The notes under the pieces were generated by a model that saw only the letters and a program-made list of their open reading frames with translations, had not been told where the DNA came from and did no database searches. A program made the translations under genes and the position numbers. Below, piece after piece: positions 25,072 through 34,195 of a stretch of 64,000 nt of DNA; positions within the stretch are counted from its first letter, which is position 1, and every line of letters begins with the position of its first letter. Origin of the DNA: Planctomycetota bacterium (GTDB taxonomy: Bacteria > Planctomycetota > J058); the NCBI GenBank assembly GCA_023954375.1, contig JAMLIC010000046.1:1-64000 (forward strand), in the 5' to 3' direction.

Positions 25072-27882
25072 TCACGCCCCCGACCCCTGCTGCAGGGCGC
25101 GCTTGACGGCCGAGGGCACGAGGTCGCTCTTCACGTAGTTGAGGACCTCCTTCACCTTGGCGTCGAACGTCTGCTTGAACTCGGGGCTGGCGAGGAGGGC
25201 GACCAGCTCGGGCGAAGACGCGGGCGGACGCCCCGCCGCGCCCTGCAGCTGCTCGAACGCCTCCTTGAGGCCCTTCACCTCGCGGGCGAGGGCGACGAAC
25301 TTCTTGTCGAACACGCCGGTCCTGGGCTCGCCCTTCGCGTCGCCGGGCGCGATCGTACCCGACTTCGACGGGTCGACCACGACCGTCTTCGCCCCGTCGA
25401 AGTCCCCCGCGGTCGGCCGGAGCTCGCGCAGCTTCTCGTCGACCACCTGCGCGGCGACGGCCCTCGCGGCGGCGCGGGTCACCTCCAGCTCCACGCCGCC
25501 GGCCTGCTCCAGCGCGGTCAGGCGGTCCTCCACCCACTCGAGCGCGCGCGCCGCCGCCCGGTCGACGAGCTGCTCGACGTCGGCCGGCGCGCCCCCGCCC
25601 GCCGCTGCCTCCGGCGCGGGCAGGCGCCCCGCCACCCGCTCGGCCAGCGCCTCGGCGAGGTCGTCGTCCTCGCCCAGCGCCGCGCGCACCTGGGTCGCCA
25701 CGTCGCGCGTCACGCGCCCCGGCAGGCCCTTGAGGTCCAGCCGCTCGAGGCGCGACTCGATCGACTTCAGGACCGGCGCGGTGGCCTCCTGGGCGATCGT
25801 GTCGACGAGCCCGGCCATCTCGCGGTCGAGCCGCGCCGTCACCTGCGCCATGACCTGCTCGCCGACGCGGCCCGGCAGCCCCGGCAGGTCGAGCGGCGCG
25901 AGCTGGTCCCAGACGGCCTGCACCGCCCGCTGCACGACGTCGTGGACCACGTCGCCCTCGCCGCGCTCACCGCCCTCACCCGACATGGAGGCGGCGTCGG
26001 CCGCGGCCGCACCGTCGGCGCGGGAGGGGCGCGCCTCGAGCGCGGCCAGGCGCGCCTCGAGCCCCGCCTGCCCGGACGCGGCCCCCTCCTCGGAGGTGGC
26101 CGGCCTCGCCTCGAGCGCGGCCAGGCGCGCCTCGAGCGGGGCGACCGCCGCGTCGATCCGCGTCCGCGCGTCCTCCTGGGACCGGCCGGCGCTCCGCTCG
26201 CGCAGCGCCGCCACCCGCGCGTCGAGCCGGTCGACGCCGTCGCGCAGCTCGTCGTCCAGAGCGCTCAGCCGCGCCTCGAGGGCGCGCACCGCCTCCTCGG
26301 CGGCGCCCGGCTGACCCTGCGACGCCCGCGCCTCGCCGAGCCGCTCCTCGAACGCCTGCGCGGCCTGGGCCACGGCCCGCGCCAGGAGCTCGCGCGGGTC
26401 GTCGAGCCGCTCGAGCGCCTCCCCGACCACGGCGCGCGCCACCTCGCCGGCGCGCGCCGCCTCGGCCGCGACCTCGTCGACCCGCGCGTTCAGCGCCTCG
26501 AGCACCTCGCTCGTCGCCCGCGCGAGCCGCTCCTCCGCGGCGCCCGCCTGCTCGGCGACGACCGCCGCCAGCCGCGCGTCGAGCGCGCCCTCCACCGCGC
26601 GCACCACCTCGTCCTGACCCGGCGCGGCGAGCCCCTCGAGCCGCGCCTCGAGCCCGCCGACGAGCTCGCGCAGGGCGGCCTCCTGCTCGCTCGCGCGCGC
26701 CTCGACCACCTCCCGGGCCGCCGCGGCCGCCCGGTCGAGCGCCTCCTGGGGGTCGAAGCGCTCCAGCCGCTCGCCGACCGCATCGAGCGCCCGGCGCGTC
26801 ACCCGCTCGGCGAGGGCCTCGGGGTCGGCGCCCGGGAGGCGGGCGGCCACCGCCTCGAGCACGCGCTCGATCAGGGCCGCCTCGTCCGCGTGGCCCCTCC
26901 CGGCCGGCGCCCCCTCCAGCGCGGCGAGGCGCCCCTCGAGCGCGTCGCGCGCCGCGGCCGCCGCGCGCTCGAGGAGCCCCTCGACGTCGGGGGTCGCCGG
27001 CAGCCCGGCGCGCACCTCCTCCGCGACCCGCGCCGCCAGCGCGGCCTCGTCCACCGCCACCGCCGGCGCGGGCGCCTCCGCCGCCGCGGCCGCCGCGGCC
27101 CTGGCCTCGGCCGCGACGCGCGCGGGCAGGTCGGCGAGCTCGTCGAGGCCGAGCCGGTCGCGGACGGCGTCGAGGACGCGCGGGGCGACCTGCTCGGCGA
27201 TCCGTGCGGGCAGCCGGGCGAGGTCGTCGACCCCGAGCCGCTCCTGCACCAGGCCGACGGCGCGCTCGCCCGCCTCACCGGAGGCCGCCTCGAGCCGCGC
27301 CGCCAGCTCGACCGCCCGCGCGGCCCCCGCGGCCGCCTCGTTGAGGAGGGCGCTCATCTGCGCCCGCGCCTCCCGCTCCTCGGCGAGCTCGCGGGCGAGC
27401 GACGCCACCTGCCGCTCGAGCGCCGCCAGCCGACCGTCCGGCGCGCCCGGCGGCGGGGGCCCCTTGCGCACCCCGACGGGGGGCGTCGCCTCCGACGGCC
27501 GGCCGCGGACGGGTGGCGGCGGCGGCCGCCGCCCCGCCCCGCCCGGGGGCGGCGCCGGCGCGCGGGCGGCCTCGCGGGCGCGCTGCTGCTCGCGCGTGAG
27601 CAGGCGGCCGCCGCAGTACTCGCAGGCGGTGTTGGCCTCGGTCTGGTCCTGCAGCAGGTAGGTGACCCCGTCGCAGCTCTGGCAGGGCCGCCCCAGCCGC
27701 TCGCGCACGCGCAGGAGCTCGTCGCAGTCGCCGCGCCCGAGGGCGCCCGTCTGCACGAGGACCGCCTCCAGCGGCGACCCCTGGCCCACCGCCTGCGTGA
27801 GCGCCGCGTCGAGCTTCGCCTTGGGGACGGTCCCCTTGGCGAACACGACCGCGTAGAAGGCGAGATTCGCGCTCTCTCCCAC
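25072..27882 (-). CDS. Large Ala/Glu-rich coiled-coil protein with zinc ribbon
   Basis: 936 residues from a GTG preceded by an AGAGG ribosome-binding site. The first 60 residues form the same MshEN-like module as the neighbouring kinases (FAKGTVPKAKLDAALTQAV). A zinc-ribbon-like pair CQSC...CEYC sits at about 67-90, then a proline-rich linker. The rest (150-900) is amphipathic helical sequence with recurring blocks such as LEARLAALEARP and LPGRVAEQV-like segments; the coiled-coil periodicity is obvious. No catalytic motif or signal peptide is visible, so a cytoplasmic scaffold or cytoskeletal-like role is a guess. Start alternatives: an ATG 21 nt upstream. Confidence 0.8.
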   Translation of the reverse strand: MGESANLAFYAVVFAKGTVPKAKLDAALTQAVGQGSPLEAVLVQTGALGRGDCDELLRVRERLGRPCQSCDGVTYLLQDQTEANTACEYCGGRLLTREQQRAREAARAPAPPPGGAGRRPPPPPVRGRPSEATPPVGVRKGPPPPGAPDGRLAALERQVASLARELAEEREARAQMSALLNEAAAGAARAVELAARLEAASGEAGERAVGLVQERLGVDDLARLPARIAEQVAPRVLDAVRDRLGLDELADLPARVAAEARAAAAAAAEAPAPAVAVDEAALAARVAEEVRAGLPATPDVEGLLERAAAAARDALEGRLAALEGAPAGRGHADEAALIERVLEAVAARLPGADPEALAERVTRRALDAVGERLERFDPQEALDRAAAAAREVVEARASEQEAALRELVGGLEARLEGLAAPGQDEVVRAVEGALDARLAAVVAEQAGAAEERLARATSEVLEALNARVDEVAAEAARAGEVARAVVGEALERLDDPRELLARAVAQAAQAFEERLGEARASQGQPGAAEEAVRALEARLSALDDELRDGVDRLDARVAALRERSAGRSQEDARTRIDAAVAPLEARLAALEARPATSEEGAASGQAGLEARLAALEARPSRADGAAAADAASMSGEGGERGEGDVVHDVVQRAVQAVWDQLAPLDLPGLPGRVGEQVMAQVTARLDREMAGLVDTIAQEATAPVLKSIESRLERLDLKGLPGRVTRDVATQVRAALGEDDDLAEALAERVAGRLPAPEAAAGGGAPADVEQLVDRAAARALEWVEDRLTALEQAGGVELEVTRAAARAVAAQVVDEKLRELRPTAGDFDGAKTVVVDPSKSGTIAPGDAKGEPRTGVFDKKFVALAREVKGLKEAFEQLQGAAGRPPASSPELVALLASPEFKQTFDAKVKEVLNYVKSDLVPSAVKRALQQGSGA

Positions 27883-27901
27883 GCCGACCTCTCGTGGGCG
27901 C

Positions 27902-27923
27902 ACGGGGGGCCGCGGCCCCCCGT
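27902..27923. promoter_or_regulatory. 22-bp perfect palindrome in coiled-coil gene leader
   Basis: ACGGGGGGCCG joined to its exact complement, located 20 nt before the GTG start and after a TAGGCT -10-like box near 27963-27968 (minus strand). It could act as an operator or as a leader hairpin controlling translation. Confidence 0.4.
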
Positions 27924-28034
27924 CGCTCGCGCCGCACCCCCCCCGGGGGCGGAGCCGCTCAAGCCTATCGCGCGCGAGCCCTGGTTCCCAGCCCGGGGGG
28001 CTGCCTGGGTCAACCTGGCAAGCAGTCGGCGCAC

Positions 28035-28052
28035 ACCCGCCGCGCGGCGGGT
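28035..28052 (-). terminator. Stem-loop at the WD40 gene stop codon
   Basis: An 18-nt perfect palindrome (ACCCGCCGC and complement) overlaps the TGA stop. Pairing this close to the stop with no T-tract makes ordinary intrinsic termination uncertain. Confidence 0.35.
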
Positions 28053-29554
28053 CAGCGCGGCGCGAACAGCTCGGCCATCGGGAGGGCGCGGACGGTGCGG
28101 CCGATCGCCGCGAAGACGGTCGCGCCGTCGGGGCTCACGGCGAGCGCCGTGGGCAGCCCGCGCACCTCCGCCCGGCCGAGCGCCGCCCCGCCCTCGAGGT
28201 CCCACAGCGCCAGCGAGCGGTCGTCGTGCGCCGACAGCAGGCGCTTGCCGCCCCCGAGGAGGGCCAGCGCGCGCACCGCCCCGCCGCCGGTCAGGGTGAC
28301 CGGCGCCTCGCGCGGCCGGGCCGTCTCCCACAGGCACACGAGGCCGTCCTCGCCCCCGCTGGCGAGCCGCTGGCCGTCCGGCGACCACGCGAGGCACAGC
28401 ACCGGCCCCTCGTGGCGCTCGAAGACCAGCGCGCGCCCCTCCGGCGCCTGCCACACGAAGACCGCCCCGTCCACGCCGCCGCTCGCGGCGCGCTGGCCGT
28501 CGGGCGACCAGGCGACCGCGGTCACCGCGCCGCGGTGCAGCTTGAGCGCGCCGAGCTCGGCCTGGTCGACCGTCGACCACACGCGGGCCATCCCGTCGAC
28601 GCCCCCCGTGAGGAGGCGGCCCCCGCGCTCGCCGCCGTGGTAGTCGATCGCCGTGACGCCGCCCCGGTGCGCGAGGATGCGCGCGCGCGGCTCGGCCTCG
28701 AGGTCCCCCTCGTCCCACACGAGCACCTGCCCGTCGGCGCCGGCCGACGCGATCAGCGGGCCGGTCGGGTCGAGGCGCACCGAGGTCGCCGAGGGGGTGT
28801 GGGCGCGGGCCGTCTGGACGAGCGCCCGCCCGGCCACGTCCCACCGGCGGACCGTGCCGTCCTCGCCGGCGGTCACGAGCCGCCGCCCGTCGGCGCTCAC
28901 CTGGACCGCCCGGACGAGGTCGGTGTGGCCCTCGAACACGGGGCCGGCCCGCGTGGCCAGGACGGCGCCGCCGGCGAGGCAGGCGCCGCCGAGGAGCGTC
29001 CCGACGACGCCCCAGCCCGCCGCCGGCTCCCCGATCCGCACCAGGAGGAGGCCGCCGACGAGGGCGCAGGCGAGGCCCGCCGGGAAGACGGCGCGGGTCC
29101 AGGCGGCGGCGTCCGCCCCCCCCATGAAGGTGAGCGCCGCGGCCCCGGTGAGGATGAGCATGGCCTGCCCGAGCCAGACGCTGACGGGGACCGCCTGCCA
29201 GTCGCCCCGCCCCCTGAGCAGCACCCACAGGGCCGCCGGGAGCGTCAGCGGGAGCGACAGCGCGAACAGGAGCGCGTCGAGCCCGCCCGCGCCGCGCACG
29301 GCCGCCACGCCGACCGCGGCCGGTCCGGGGCCGGCCGGCGCGGCCGGCGGGCGCGGCGCCGCCGTCGCGGCCGGCTCCTTCGCCTGGGCGGCCTCCTCGA
29401 GCGCCGCCTCGGTGAGGCGGGCCAGGTCGTCCGTCGCGTCCGCCTTCGCCGCGGTCGCGGCGCCGCCGCCCCCCAGCTTGGCGTGGCACAGCTCGCAGGC
29501 GCGCGCGTCGGGGTTGTAGTTGGCGTACCCGCACGCGGAGCACTTGACGGCCAC
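28052..29554 (-). CDS. WD40-repeat membrane protein with zinc ribbon
   Basis: 500 residues from a GTG after a run of seven G. A cytoplasmic zinc ribbon (CSACGYANYNPDARACELC, residues 5-23) is followed by an alanine-rich linker. Four membrane segments lie between about 90 and 205 (LFALSLPLTLPAALWVLL, MLILTGAAALTF, LACALVGGLLLV, GTLLGGACLAGGAVLA). A C-terminal WD40 propeller has repeats such as HTDLVRAVQVSADGRRLVTA and VCLAWSPDGQRLASGGEDG. WD40 membrane proteins of this kind are common beside Ser/Thr kinases in Planctomycetota-like genomes; their ligands are unknown. Confidence 0.85.
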   Translation of the reverse strand: MAVKCSACGYANYNPDARACELCHAKLGGGGAATAAKADATDDLARLTEAALEEAAQAKEPAATAAPRPPAAPAGPGPAAVGVAAVRGAGGLDALLFALSLPLTLPAALWVLLRGRGDWQAVPVSVWLGQAMLILTGAAALTFMGGADAAAWTRAVFPAGLACALVGGLLLVRIGEPAAGWGVVGTLLGGACLAGGAVLATRAGPVFEGHTDLVRAVQVSADGRRLVTAGEDGTVRRWDVAGRALVQTARAHTPSATSVRLDPTGPLIASAGADGQVLVWDEGDLEAEPRARILAHRGGVTAIDYHGGERGGRLLTGGVDGMARVWSTVDQAELGALKLHRGAVTAVAWSPDGQRAASGGVDGAVFVWQAPEGRALVFERHEGPVLCLAWSPDGQRLASGGEDGLVCLWETARPREAPVTLTGGGAVRALALLGGGKRLLSAHDDRSLALWDLEGGAALGRAEVRGLPTALAVSPDGATVFAAIGRTVRALPMAELFAPR

Positions 29555-29585
29555 GGACCCCCCCTTCAGGCGACCTCTGCAATAA

Positions 29586-29611
29586 CCCCTTGCCGGGCGC
29601 ACGCCAAGGGG
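29586..29611 (-). terminator. Terminator of the SDR reductase gene
   Basis: A CCCCTTG/CAAGGGG 7-bp stem with a 12-nt loop begins 4 nt after the stop, followed on the minus strand by TTATTGC. The ribosome-binding region of the WD40 gene lies just beyond it. Confidence 0.5.
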
Positions 29612-29615
29612 CGGG

Positions 29616-30509
29616 TCAACGCGAGGCCAGCCGCGCGCAGCCCGCGGCGATGCCGAGCGGCGCGCGCCCGACGAGGTCCACGAGCCGGTCGATCCGCAGC
29701 GACACGTCCGCCGGGCGCGGGGCGAGCCCGGCCACGTCGGCCATCCGCGCCGCGGCGCAGCCCGCCGGGTCGAGGCCCAGGGCCCGCGCGAGCGCGACCC
29801 CGTGCGCGTGCCGGGAGACCCGCTCGGGGCCCGCCACGTGGACCCGCCCGCGGGCGCCGCGCTCGAGGAGGTCGCACAGGAGCGCGGCGGCGTCGTCGAC
29901 GAGGAGCGGCGTCCGGTGCTGGTCGGTGAACAGCCGCACCTGCTCACCCTCGCGGAGCCGCGCCACGAGGTGGTCGCTGAAGCAGCCGCGGCGGCCGCGG
30001 CGGAGGCCGTAGAGGAGCGCGACGCGCGCGACGAGGGCCTCCGGATCGGCGGCGAGGACCGCCGCCTCGCCCTCGGCCTTGCTCGCCATGTAGGGGCCGA
30101 GCGGCGCCGGCGGGTCGTCCTCGGCGTAGGGGGCGCGGTCGCCGCCGAACACGAGGTCGCTCGACGTGTAGAGCGTCCGCGCCCCGGCCGCGCGGGCCGC
30201 GGCCGCCACGCGGCCGGTCGCCTCGACGTTGACGCGCCGGGCGGCGGCGGGCTCGCGCGCGCAGGCGTCCGCGTCGGCCACGGCCGCGAGGTGCAGGACG
30301 GCCGCGGGGCGCAGGGCCCGCGCGAGCGCGGCGGCGGCCTCGCCGCCGTCGTCGAGGGAGAGGGCCACGGCCTCGGCGCCGGCGGGCACGCCCGCGCCGT
30401 CCCGCGAGGTGCCGACGACCCGGCGCCCCCGCGCGAGGAGCTCGGTGGTCACGGCGTGGCCGAGGAAGCCCGCCGCGCCGGTGACGAGGACCGCGCCGCC
30501 ATCGCGCAT
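29616..30509 (-). CDS. RmlD-like extended SDR (NAD-dependent epimerase/reductase)
   Basis: 297 residues. Nucleotide-binding motif VLVTGAAGFLGHAV, the RmlD-like VLHLAAVADADAC, the active-site pair in YMASK and RTPLLVDDAA. Closest in style to dTDP-4-dehydrorhamnose reductase (RmlD/StrL), but no sugar-nucleotide genes are adjacent, so the substrate is open. The ATG at 30509 is supported by a TAGGAT box exactly 7 nt upstream, leaving no room for a leader. Confidence 0.85.
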   Translation of the reverse strand: MRDGGAVLVTGAAGFLGHAVTTELLARGRRVVGTSRDGAGVPAGAEAVALSLDDGGEAAAALARALRPAAVLHLAAVADADACAREPAAARRVNVEATGRVAAAARAAGARTLYTSSDLVFGGDRAPYAEDDPPAPLGPYMASKAEGEAAVLAADPEALVARVALLYGLRRGRRGCFSDHLVARLREGEQVRLFTDQHRTPLLVDDAAALLCDLLERGARGRVHVAGPERVSRHAHGVALARALGLDPAGCAAARMADVAGLAPRPADVSLRIDRLVDLVGRAPLGIAAGCARLASR

Positions 30510-30516
30510 GGCCCCG

Positions 30517-30522
30517 ATCCTA
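30517..30522 (-). promoter_or_regulatory. -10 box of the SDR gene (leaderless type)
   Basis: TAGGAT, 7 nt spacer, then ATG at 30509. On the other strand TACAAG (30559-30564) sits 7 nt before the ATG of the divergent kinase, a near match to the same arrangement with the last T replaced. Confidence 0.6.
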
Positions 30523-30571
30523 CACGCGATCCGTCTGGCCCTGGCCCCGCGCCCGGGGTACAAGTCCCCAC

Positions 30572-32443
30572 ATGAAGCCTGCCGCCGCGGCCAGCCTCGG
30601 CCAGCTGGCCGTGCTCTGCCGGCTCATCTCCGAGGCCGAGCACGCCAAGCTGCGCCGCCTCGTCCAGGCGCGGGCGCGGATGAAGCGGCCGACCTCGCTG
30701 GCGCGCCTGCTGCTCAAGGCGGGCTTCGGCGCGCGGACGGTGCGCCGCCTGCTGCGCCTTGGCGTCGACCTGACGGCCGTGCGCTGCGACGGCTGCGGCG
30801 CCGCGCTCCCGCAGGCCGCGCTGCCGCGCCGCACGGAGGCGCCGTGCCCCGCGTGCGGCGCGCTGCTCCTGGGCTTCGCCGGGTTCCGCCGGCGCGACGA
30901 CGGCGCGCCGCCGCCCCCGCCGGCCGCGCTGTGGGACTCGAGCGGGTCGGGGTCGGCCGAGGCGCCGCCGCTCTCGGTCAGCGGCGCGGCGGCCCTCCCG
31001 GCGCTGGACGCCGCCACGCCGGCCGGCGGCGGCGAGGACGCCGACGCCATGGCCACGGTCGCGTTCACCGGGGTCCTGCGGCTGCCCGGCCTCGCCGCCG
31101 ACGACGACGAGCCGACGACGCTGCCCTTCGACGACGTGCTGGCCCTCCCCGCGGCGGGGCGCGGCCCGCGCTCGGAGGAGGAGACGATCATGGCCTTCGA
31201 CCGGCTCGTCGCGGAGCGGCGGCCGCCGGCGGGCCCGGTGAAGCTGACGAACCCGCTCTCCCGGCCCCGGCCGACGGAGCGCCAGCGGCCGCCCGACGAA
31301 GGCGAGGAGCGCCGCGTCGGCGACTGGGTCCTCCTGCGCGAGCTCGGCCAGGGCGGCGTGGGCCGGGTCCACCTCGCCCGCCACGCGACGCGCGGCGACC
31401 GCGCGGCCCTCAAGGTCCTCAAGCCCGAGGTCGTGCGCGACCCCGAGTACGTGGAGCGCTTCCGGCGCGAGGCCGAGGCCGCGCGCCGGATCGGCCACGA
31501 GAACGTCGTGGCGATCATCGAGGCCGGCCGCGACCCCGCGACGGGCCAGGAGTTCATCGCCTACGAGTACCTCGACGGCGGCTCGCTCCTCGACCTGCTC
31601 GCGGTCCGCGGGGCGCTTCCGGAGCGCGAGGCCCTGAGGATCACGCGGGGCGTGGCCCTGGCGCTCGGCGTGGCGGAGGCGCAGGGGATCGTCCACCGCG
31701 ACGTGAAGCCGGAGAACATCCTCCTCACCTCCGACGGCGTGGCCAAGCTGGCCGACCTGGGGCTCGTCCGCGAGGTCGAGCGGACCACCCGCCTCACGCA
31801 GGTGGGGATCGTCGTCGGCACCCCCTGCTACATGGCGCCCGAGCAGGCGCTCGGCGAGGAGGGGATCGACGTGCGGGCGGACGTCTACGCGCTCGGCCTG
31901 TGCGCGTGGCACATGCTCACCGGGCAGGTGCCGTTCGAGGAGGAGGACGAGCTGCCGGCGATCGAGCTCATGACGCGGCACATCGAGGAGGACGTGCCCG
32001 ACGTGCGCGTCGTCCGGCCGGAGCTCTCGGACGCCGTGGCGCAGGTGGTCAAGGGGATGTGCGCGCGCGACGTCGCCCAGCGCTACCCCGACCCGCAGAC
32101 CCTCGTGCGCGACCTGGACCTGGTCCTCGCCGGGCGCCTGCCCCTCGGGCCGCGCGTCCCCGCGAGCCGCTCGGCGGAGGCGCCCGCCCTGCCGGCCTCC
32201 GGCAGCGGCAGCGGCACCGGGCGGCGACGGCGCGCGAGCCCGGCGCCCAGCGACCGGGTCCCGGCCCTGGCAGCGACGCAGGAGGCGCCCCCGCCGGCGC
32301 CGGCCGCGGCGCCGGCGCCCCCCGCCGGGCGCGGGGGGGCGGGGACGTTCGTCCTCCTCATGGCGCTGCTCGTCGTGACGCCGGCGACCTGCCTGGTGAC
32401 GGCCGCCGTCGTGTGGGTGAAGTACGGCGATCGGCTCCGGTGA
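30572..32443 (+). CDS. Membrane-anchored Ser/Thr protein kinase
   Basis: 623 residues. An N-terminal MshEN-like helical module (LCRLISEAEHAKLRRLVQAR) is followed by a zinc ribbon at about 71-96 (CDGCGAALP and CPACG) and a linker. The kinase domain spans about 250-520: Gly-rich loop LGQGGVGRVHLA, ALKVLKPE, HRDVKPENILLT, ADLGLVRE (DLG) and MAPEQALGEEG. One C-terminal membrane segment (VLLMALLVVTPATCLVTAAV) leaves almost nothing outside, unlike PASTA kinases. It faces the SDR gene divergently. Confidence 0.94.
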   Translation: MKPAAAASLGQLAVLCRLISEAEHAKLRRLVQARARMKRPTSLARLLLKAGFGARTVRRLLRLGVDLTAVRCDGCGAALPQAALPRRTEAPCPACGALLLGFAGFRRRDDGAPPPPPAALWDSSGSGSAEAPPLSVSGAAALPALDAATPAGGGEDADAMATVAFTGVLRLPGLAADDDEPTTLPFDDVLALPAAGRGPRSEEETIMAFDRLVAERRPPAGPVKLTNPLSRPRPTERQRPPDEGEERRVGDWVLLRELGQGGVGRVHLARHATRGDRAALKVLKPEVVRDPEYVERFRREAEAARRIGHENVVAIIEAGRDPATGQEFIAYEYLDGGSLLDLLAVRGALPEREALRITRGVALALGVAEAQGIVHRDVKPENILLTSDGVAKLADLGLVREVERTTRLTQVGIVVGTPCYMAPEQALGEEGIDVRADVYALGLCAWHMLTGQVPFEEEDELPAIELMTRHIEEDVPDVRVVRPELSDAVAQVVKGMCARDVAQRYPDPQTLVRDLDLVLAGRLPLGPRVPASRSAEAPALPASGSGSGTGRRRRASPAPSDRVPALAATQEAPPPAPAAAPAPPAGRGGAGTFVLLMALLVVTPATCLVTAAVVWVKYGDRLR

Positions 32444-32452
32444 TCTGCCGCC

Positions 32453-33598
32453 TCACGCCTCCTGGATGCGCACCACGAGGTTGCGCCGCGCGAGCTCGTC
32501 GAGGAACCGGCGCGGGTCGATGCAGCGCTCCTGCGGCAGCGCCCCCTTCGCGGCCACCTCGCCGCGCGCGAGCATGAGGAGCACGATCGTGGCCGGGAAG
32601 GCGGTCGCGCGCATCATGGCCGTGAGGCCGTGCTCGACGTCCGGGTACTCGATCATCTCGTAGACCCGGCGCAGGGCCTTGCCGCCGCGGGTCCCGAGCG
32701 CGGTGAGGCGCACGAGGACCACGTCGGGCTCGCCGCGATCGAGCGCCGGACCGGCGAGGCGGGCGAAGATGTCGCGCGGCCGCACGGCGGCGCCGTCCAC
32801 CTCGACGGGCGTCGACGAGAGGAGGCCCAGGCGCTTGATCGCCTGGAAGACCTTCCCGTGGCCCGGGTAGCGGATCGTCTTGTAGGAGAGGCGCCGCACC
32901 TTGCCGCGGTAGGTGTCGGGCAAGGTCGACGTGCCGCCCGACGTGTTGAAGGCCTCGAGCGTCCCGAACGGGGCCGGGAACTCGAGGGCCTCGACGTCCT
33001 CGAGCGAGGCGACGCGCCGCGGCTCGCCGCCCTCGAGGACGACGGCGTCCTCGACGTACTCGTTGATCAGGCCCTCGACGCTGAAGACGAGCGAGTAGTC
33101 GAGGAGCCCGCCGCGCTGCTGCGGCAGCCCGCCCACGCGGATGTCGAGCTCGTCCACCTGGTCGAACGCCGCGACCGCGTGCGCCGCGAGGACCGAGACC
33201 ATGCCGGGCGCCAGGCCGCAGTCGGGGACGACGGTCACCCCCGCCTCGCGCGCCCGCCCGTCCAGGGCGAGCTCCTGCGCCACGACGTCGTTGTTGCCGC
33301 CGAGGTCGCAGAACGAGCAGCCGGCCCGCACGGCCGCCCGGGCGAGGCCGGCGTTGAAGCGGTAGGGCACGGCCGAGAGGGCCGCCCTCGCGCCGCGCAG
33401 GAGCGCCTCGGCCGCCGCCTCGTCGGCGGCGTCGAGCGCGGCCGGCGCGACGCGCGGGTCGCGCCAGCGCTGCGCGAGCGCGCGGGCGCGCCCGAGGTCG
33501 GCGTCGGCGACGACGACCTCGGTGACGTCCGGCTGCTGGACGAGGTCGTAGCAGGCGGCCTGCGCCTGCAGGCCGGCCCCGAGGATCACGACGCGCAT
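32453..33598 (-). CDS. Saccharopine dehydrogenase family oxidoreductase
   Basis: 381 residues with the N-terminal NAD(P) motif MRVVILGAGLQAQAACYDL and the family stretches GCSFCDLGGNNDVV, VVPDCGLAPGMVSVLAAH and YPGHGKVFQAIKRLGLL. The family includes saccharopine, carboxynorspermidine and lysine-ketoglutarate enzymes. Without other lysine or polyamine genes nearby the substrate is not known. It starts 1 nt after the stop of the FMN reductase gene, so the two are co-translated. Confidence 0.88.
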   Translation of the reverse strand: MRVVILGAGLQAQAACYDLVQQPDVTEVVVADADLGRARALAQRWRDPRVAPAALDAADEAAAEALLRGARAALSAVPYRFNAGLARAAVRAGCSFCDLGGNNDVVAQELALDGRAREAGVTVVPDCGLAPGMVSVLAAHAVAAFDQVDELDIRVGGLPQQRGGLLDYSLVFSVEGLINEYVEDAVVLEGGEPRRVASLEDVEALEFPAPFGTLEAFNTSGGTSTLPDTYRGKVRRLSYKTIRYPGHGKVFQAIKRLGLLSSTPVEVDGAAVRPRDIFARLAGPALDRGEPDVVLVRLTALGTRGGKALRRVYEMIEYPDVEHGLTAMMRATAFPATIVLLMLARGEVAAKGALPQERCIDPRRFLDELARRNLVVRIQEA

Positions 33599-33599
33599 C

Positions 33600-34157
33600 T
33601 CACGCCCCCTGGAGCCCTTCGCCGCGGACCTGCCGGCAGAACGCCACGAACCCGCGCGCCAGCTCCTCGAGCCGCGCCCGCAGGGCGGCGTCCTGGACCT
33701 GGCCGGCCGGGTCGAGCGCCCGGTGGACCTCGCGCACGTAGACGGAGTGGCCGTAGATGTGCGCCCGGCGGTAGCGGAACACCTGCTGCAGGTGCTCGAC
33801 GGCGCGCAGGCCGCCCCACTCGCCCGAGGCGATCCCGACGAAGCCCGCGGCGACGCCGTGCAGGCTCTCGGGGAACTTGAGCAGGTCTATGAAGTACTTC
33901 AGCGCGCCGGGGTAGCTGCCGTTGTACTCGGGGACGACGGTGAGGACGCCCTCCGCCCCGGAGATCGCCGCCTGGTAGGGCTGGAACGAGGGCGGCGGGT
34001 TGCCGTAGCTCGTCGGGACGAACAGGTCGCCCGGCAGGTCCTCGAGGTTCATGAGGCGCGCCTCGGCCCCGGCGGCCTCGAGCAGCGGCACGAGCGCGCG
34101 CGCGACGACGAGCGTGCGCGAGCGCGGGCGGTTGCTGCCTGACAGGACGACGATCAT
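33600..34157 (-). CDS. NADPH-dependent FMN reductase-like flavoprotein
   Basis: 185 residues with the flavodoxin-like fold of the NADPH-dependent FMN reductase/azoreductase family: VVLSGSNRPRSRT binds the FMN phosphate, TVVPEYNGSYPGALKYFIDL is the family signature, and GIASGEWGGLRAVEHLQ the third loop. The start at the ATG giving MIVVLSGSN is fixed by TATGCT 7 nt upstream. It shares an operon with the saccharopine-dehydrogenase-like gene. Confidence 0.9.
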   Translation of the reverse strand: MIVVLSGSNRPRSRTLVVARALVPLLEAAGAEARLMNLEDLPGDLFVPTSYGNPPPSFQPYQAAISGAEGVLTVVPEYNGSYPGALKYFIDLLKFPESLHGVAAGFVGIASGEWGGLRAVEHLQQVFRYRRAHIYGHSVYVREVHRALDPAGQVQDAALRARLEELARGFVAFCRQVRGEGLQGA

Positions 34158-34164
34158 GCGGCGT

Positions 34165-34170
34165 AGCATA
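34165..34170 (-). promoter_or_regulatory. -10 box of the FMN reductase (leaderless type)
   Basis: TATGCT, 7 nt (ACGCCGC), then ATG at 34157. On the opposite strand TAGCAT (34164-34169) may serve rtcA, which keeps a normal leader with GGGAGG. Confidence 0.6.
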
Positions 34171-34195
34171 CCCCGTCGGGAGGCGCGGTCGCGGC

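Noticed and set aside
27341..27661. Small plus-strand ORFs inside the coiled-coil gene
   Set aside because: They are antisense shadows with low-complexity composition and no ribosome-binding site or -10 box.
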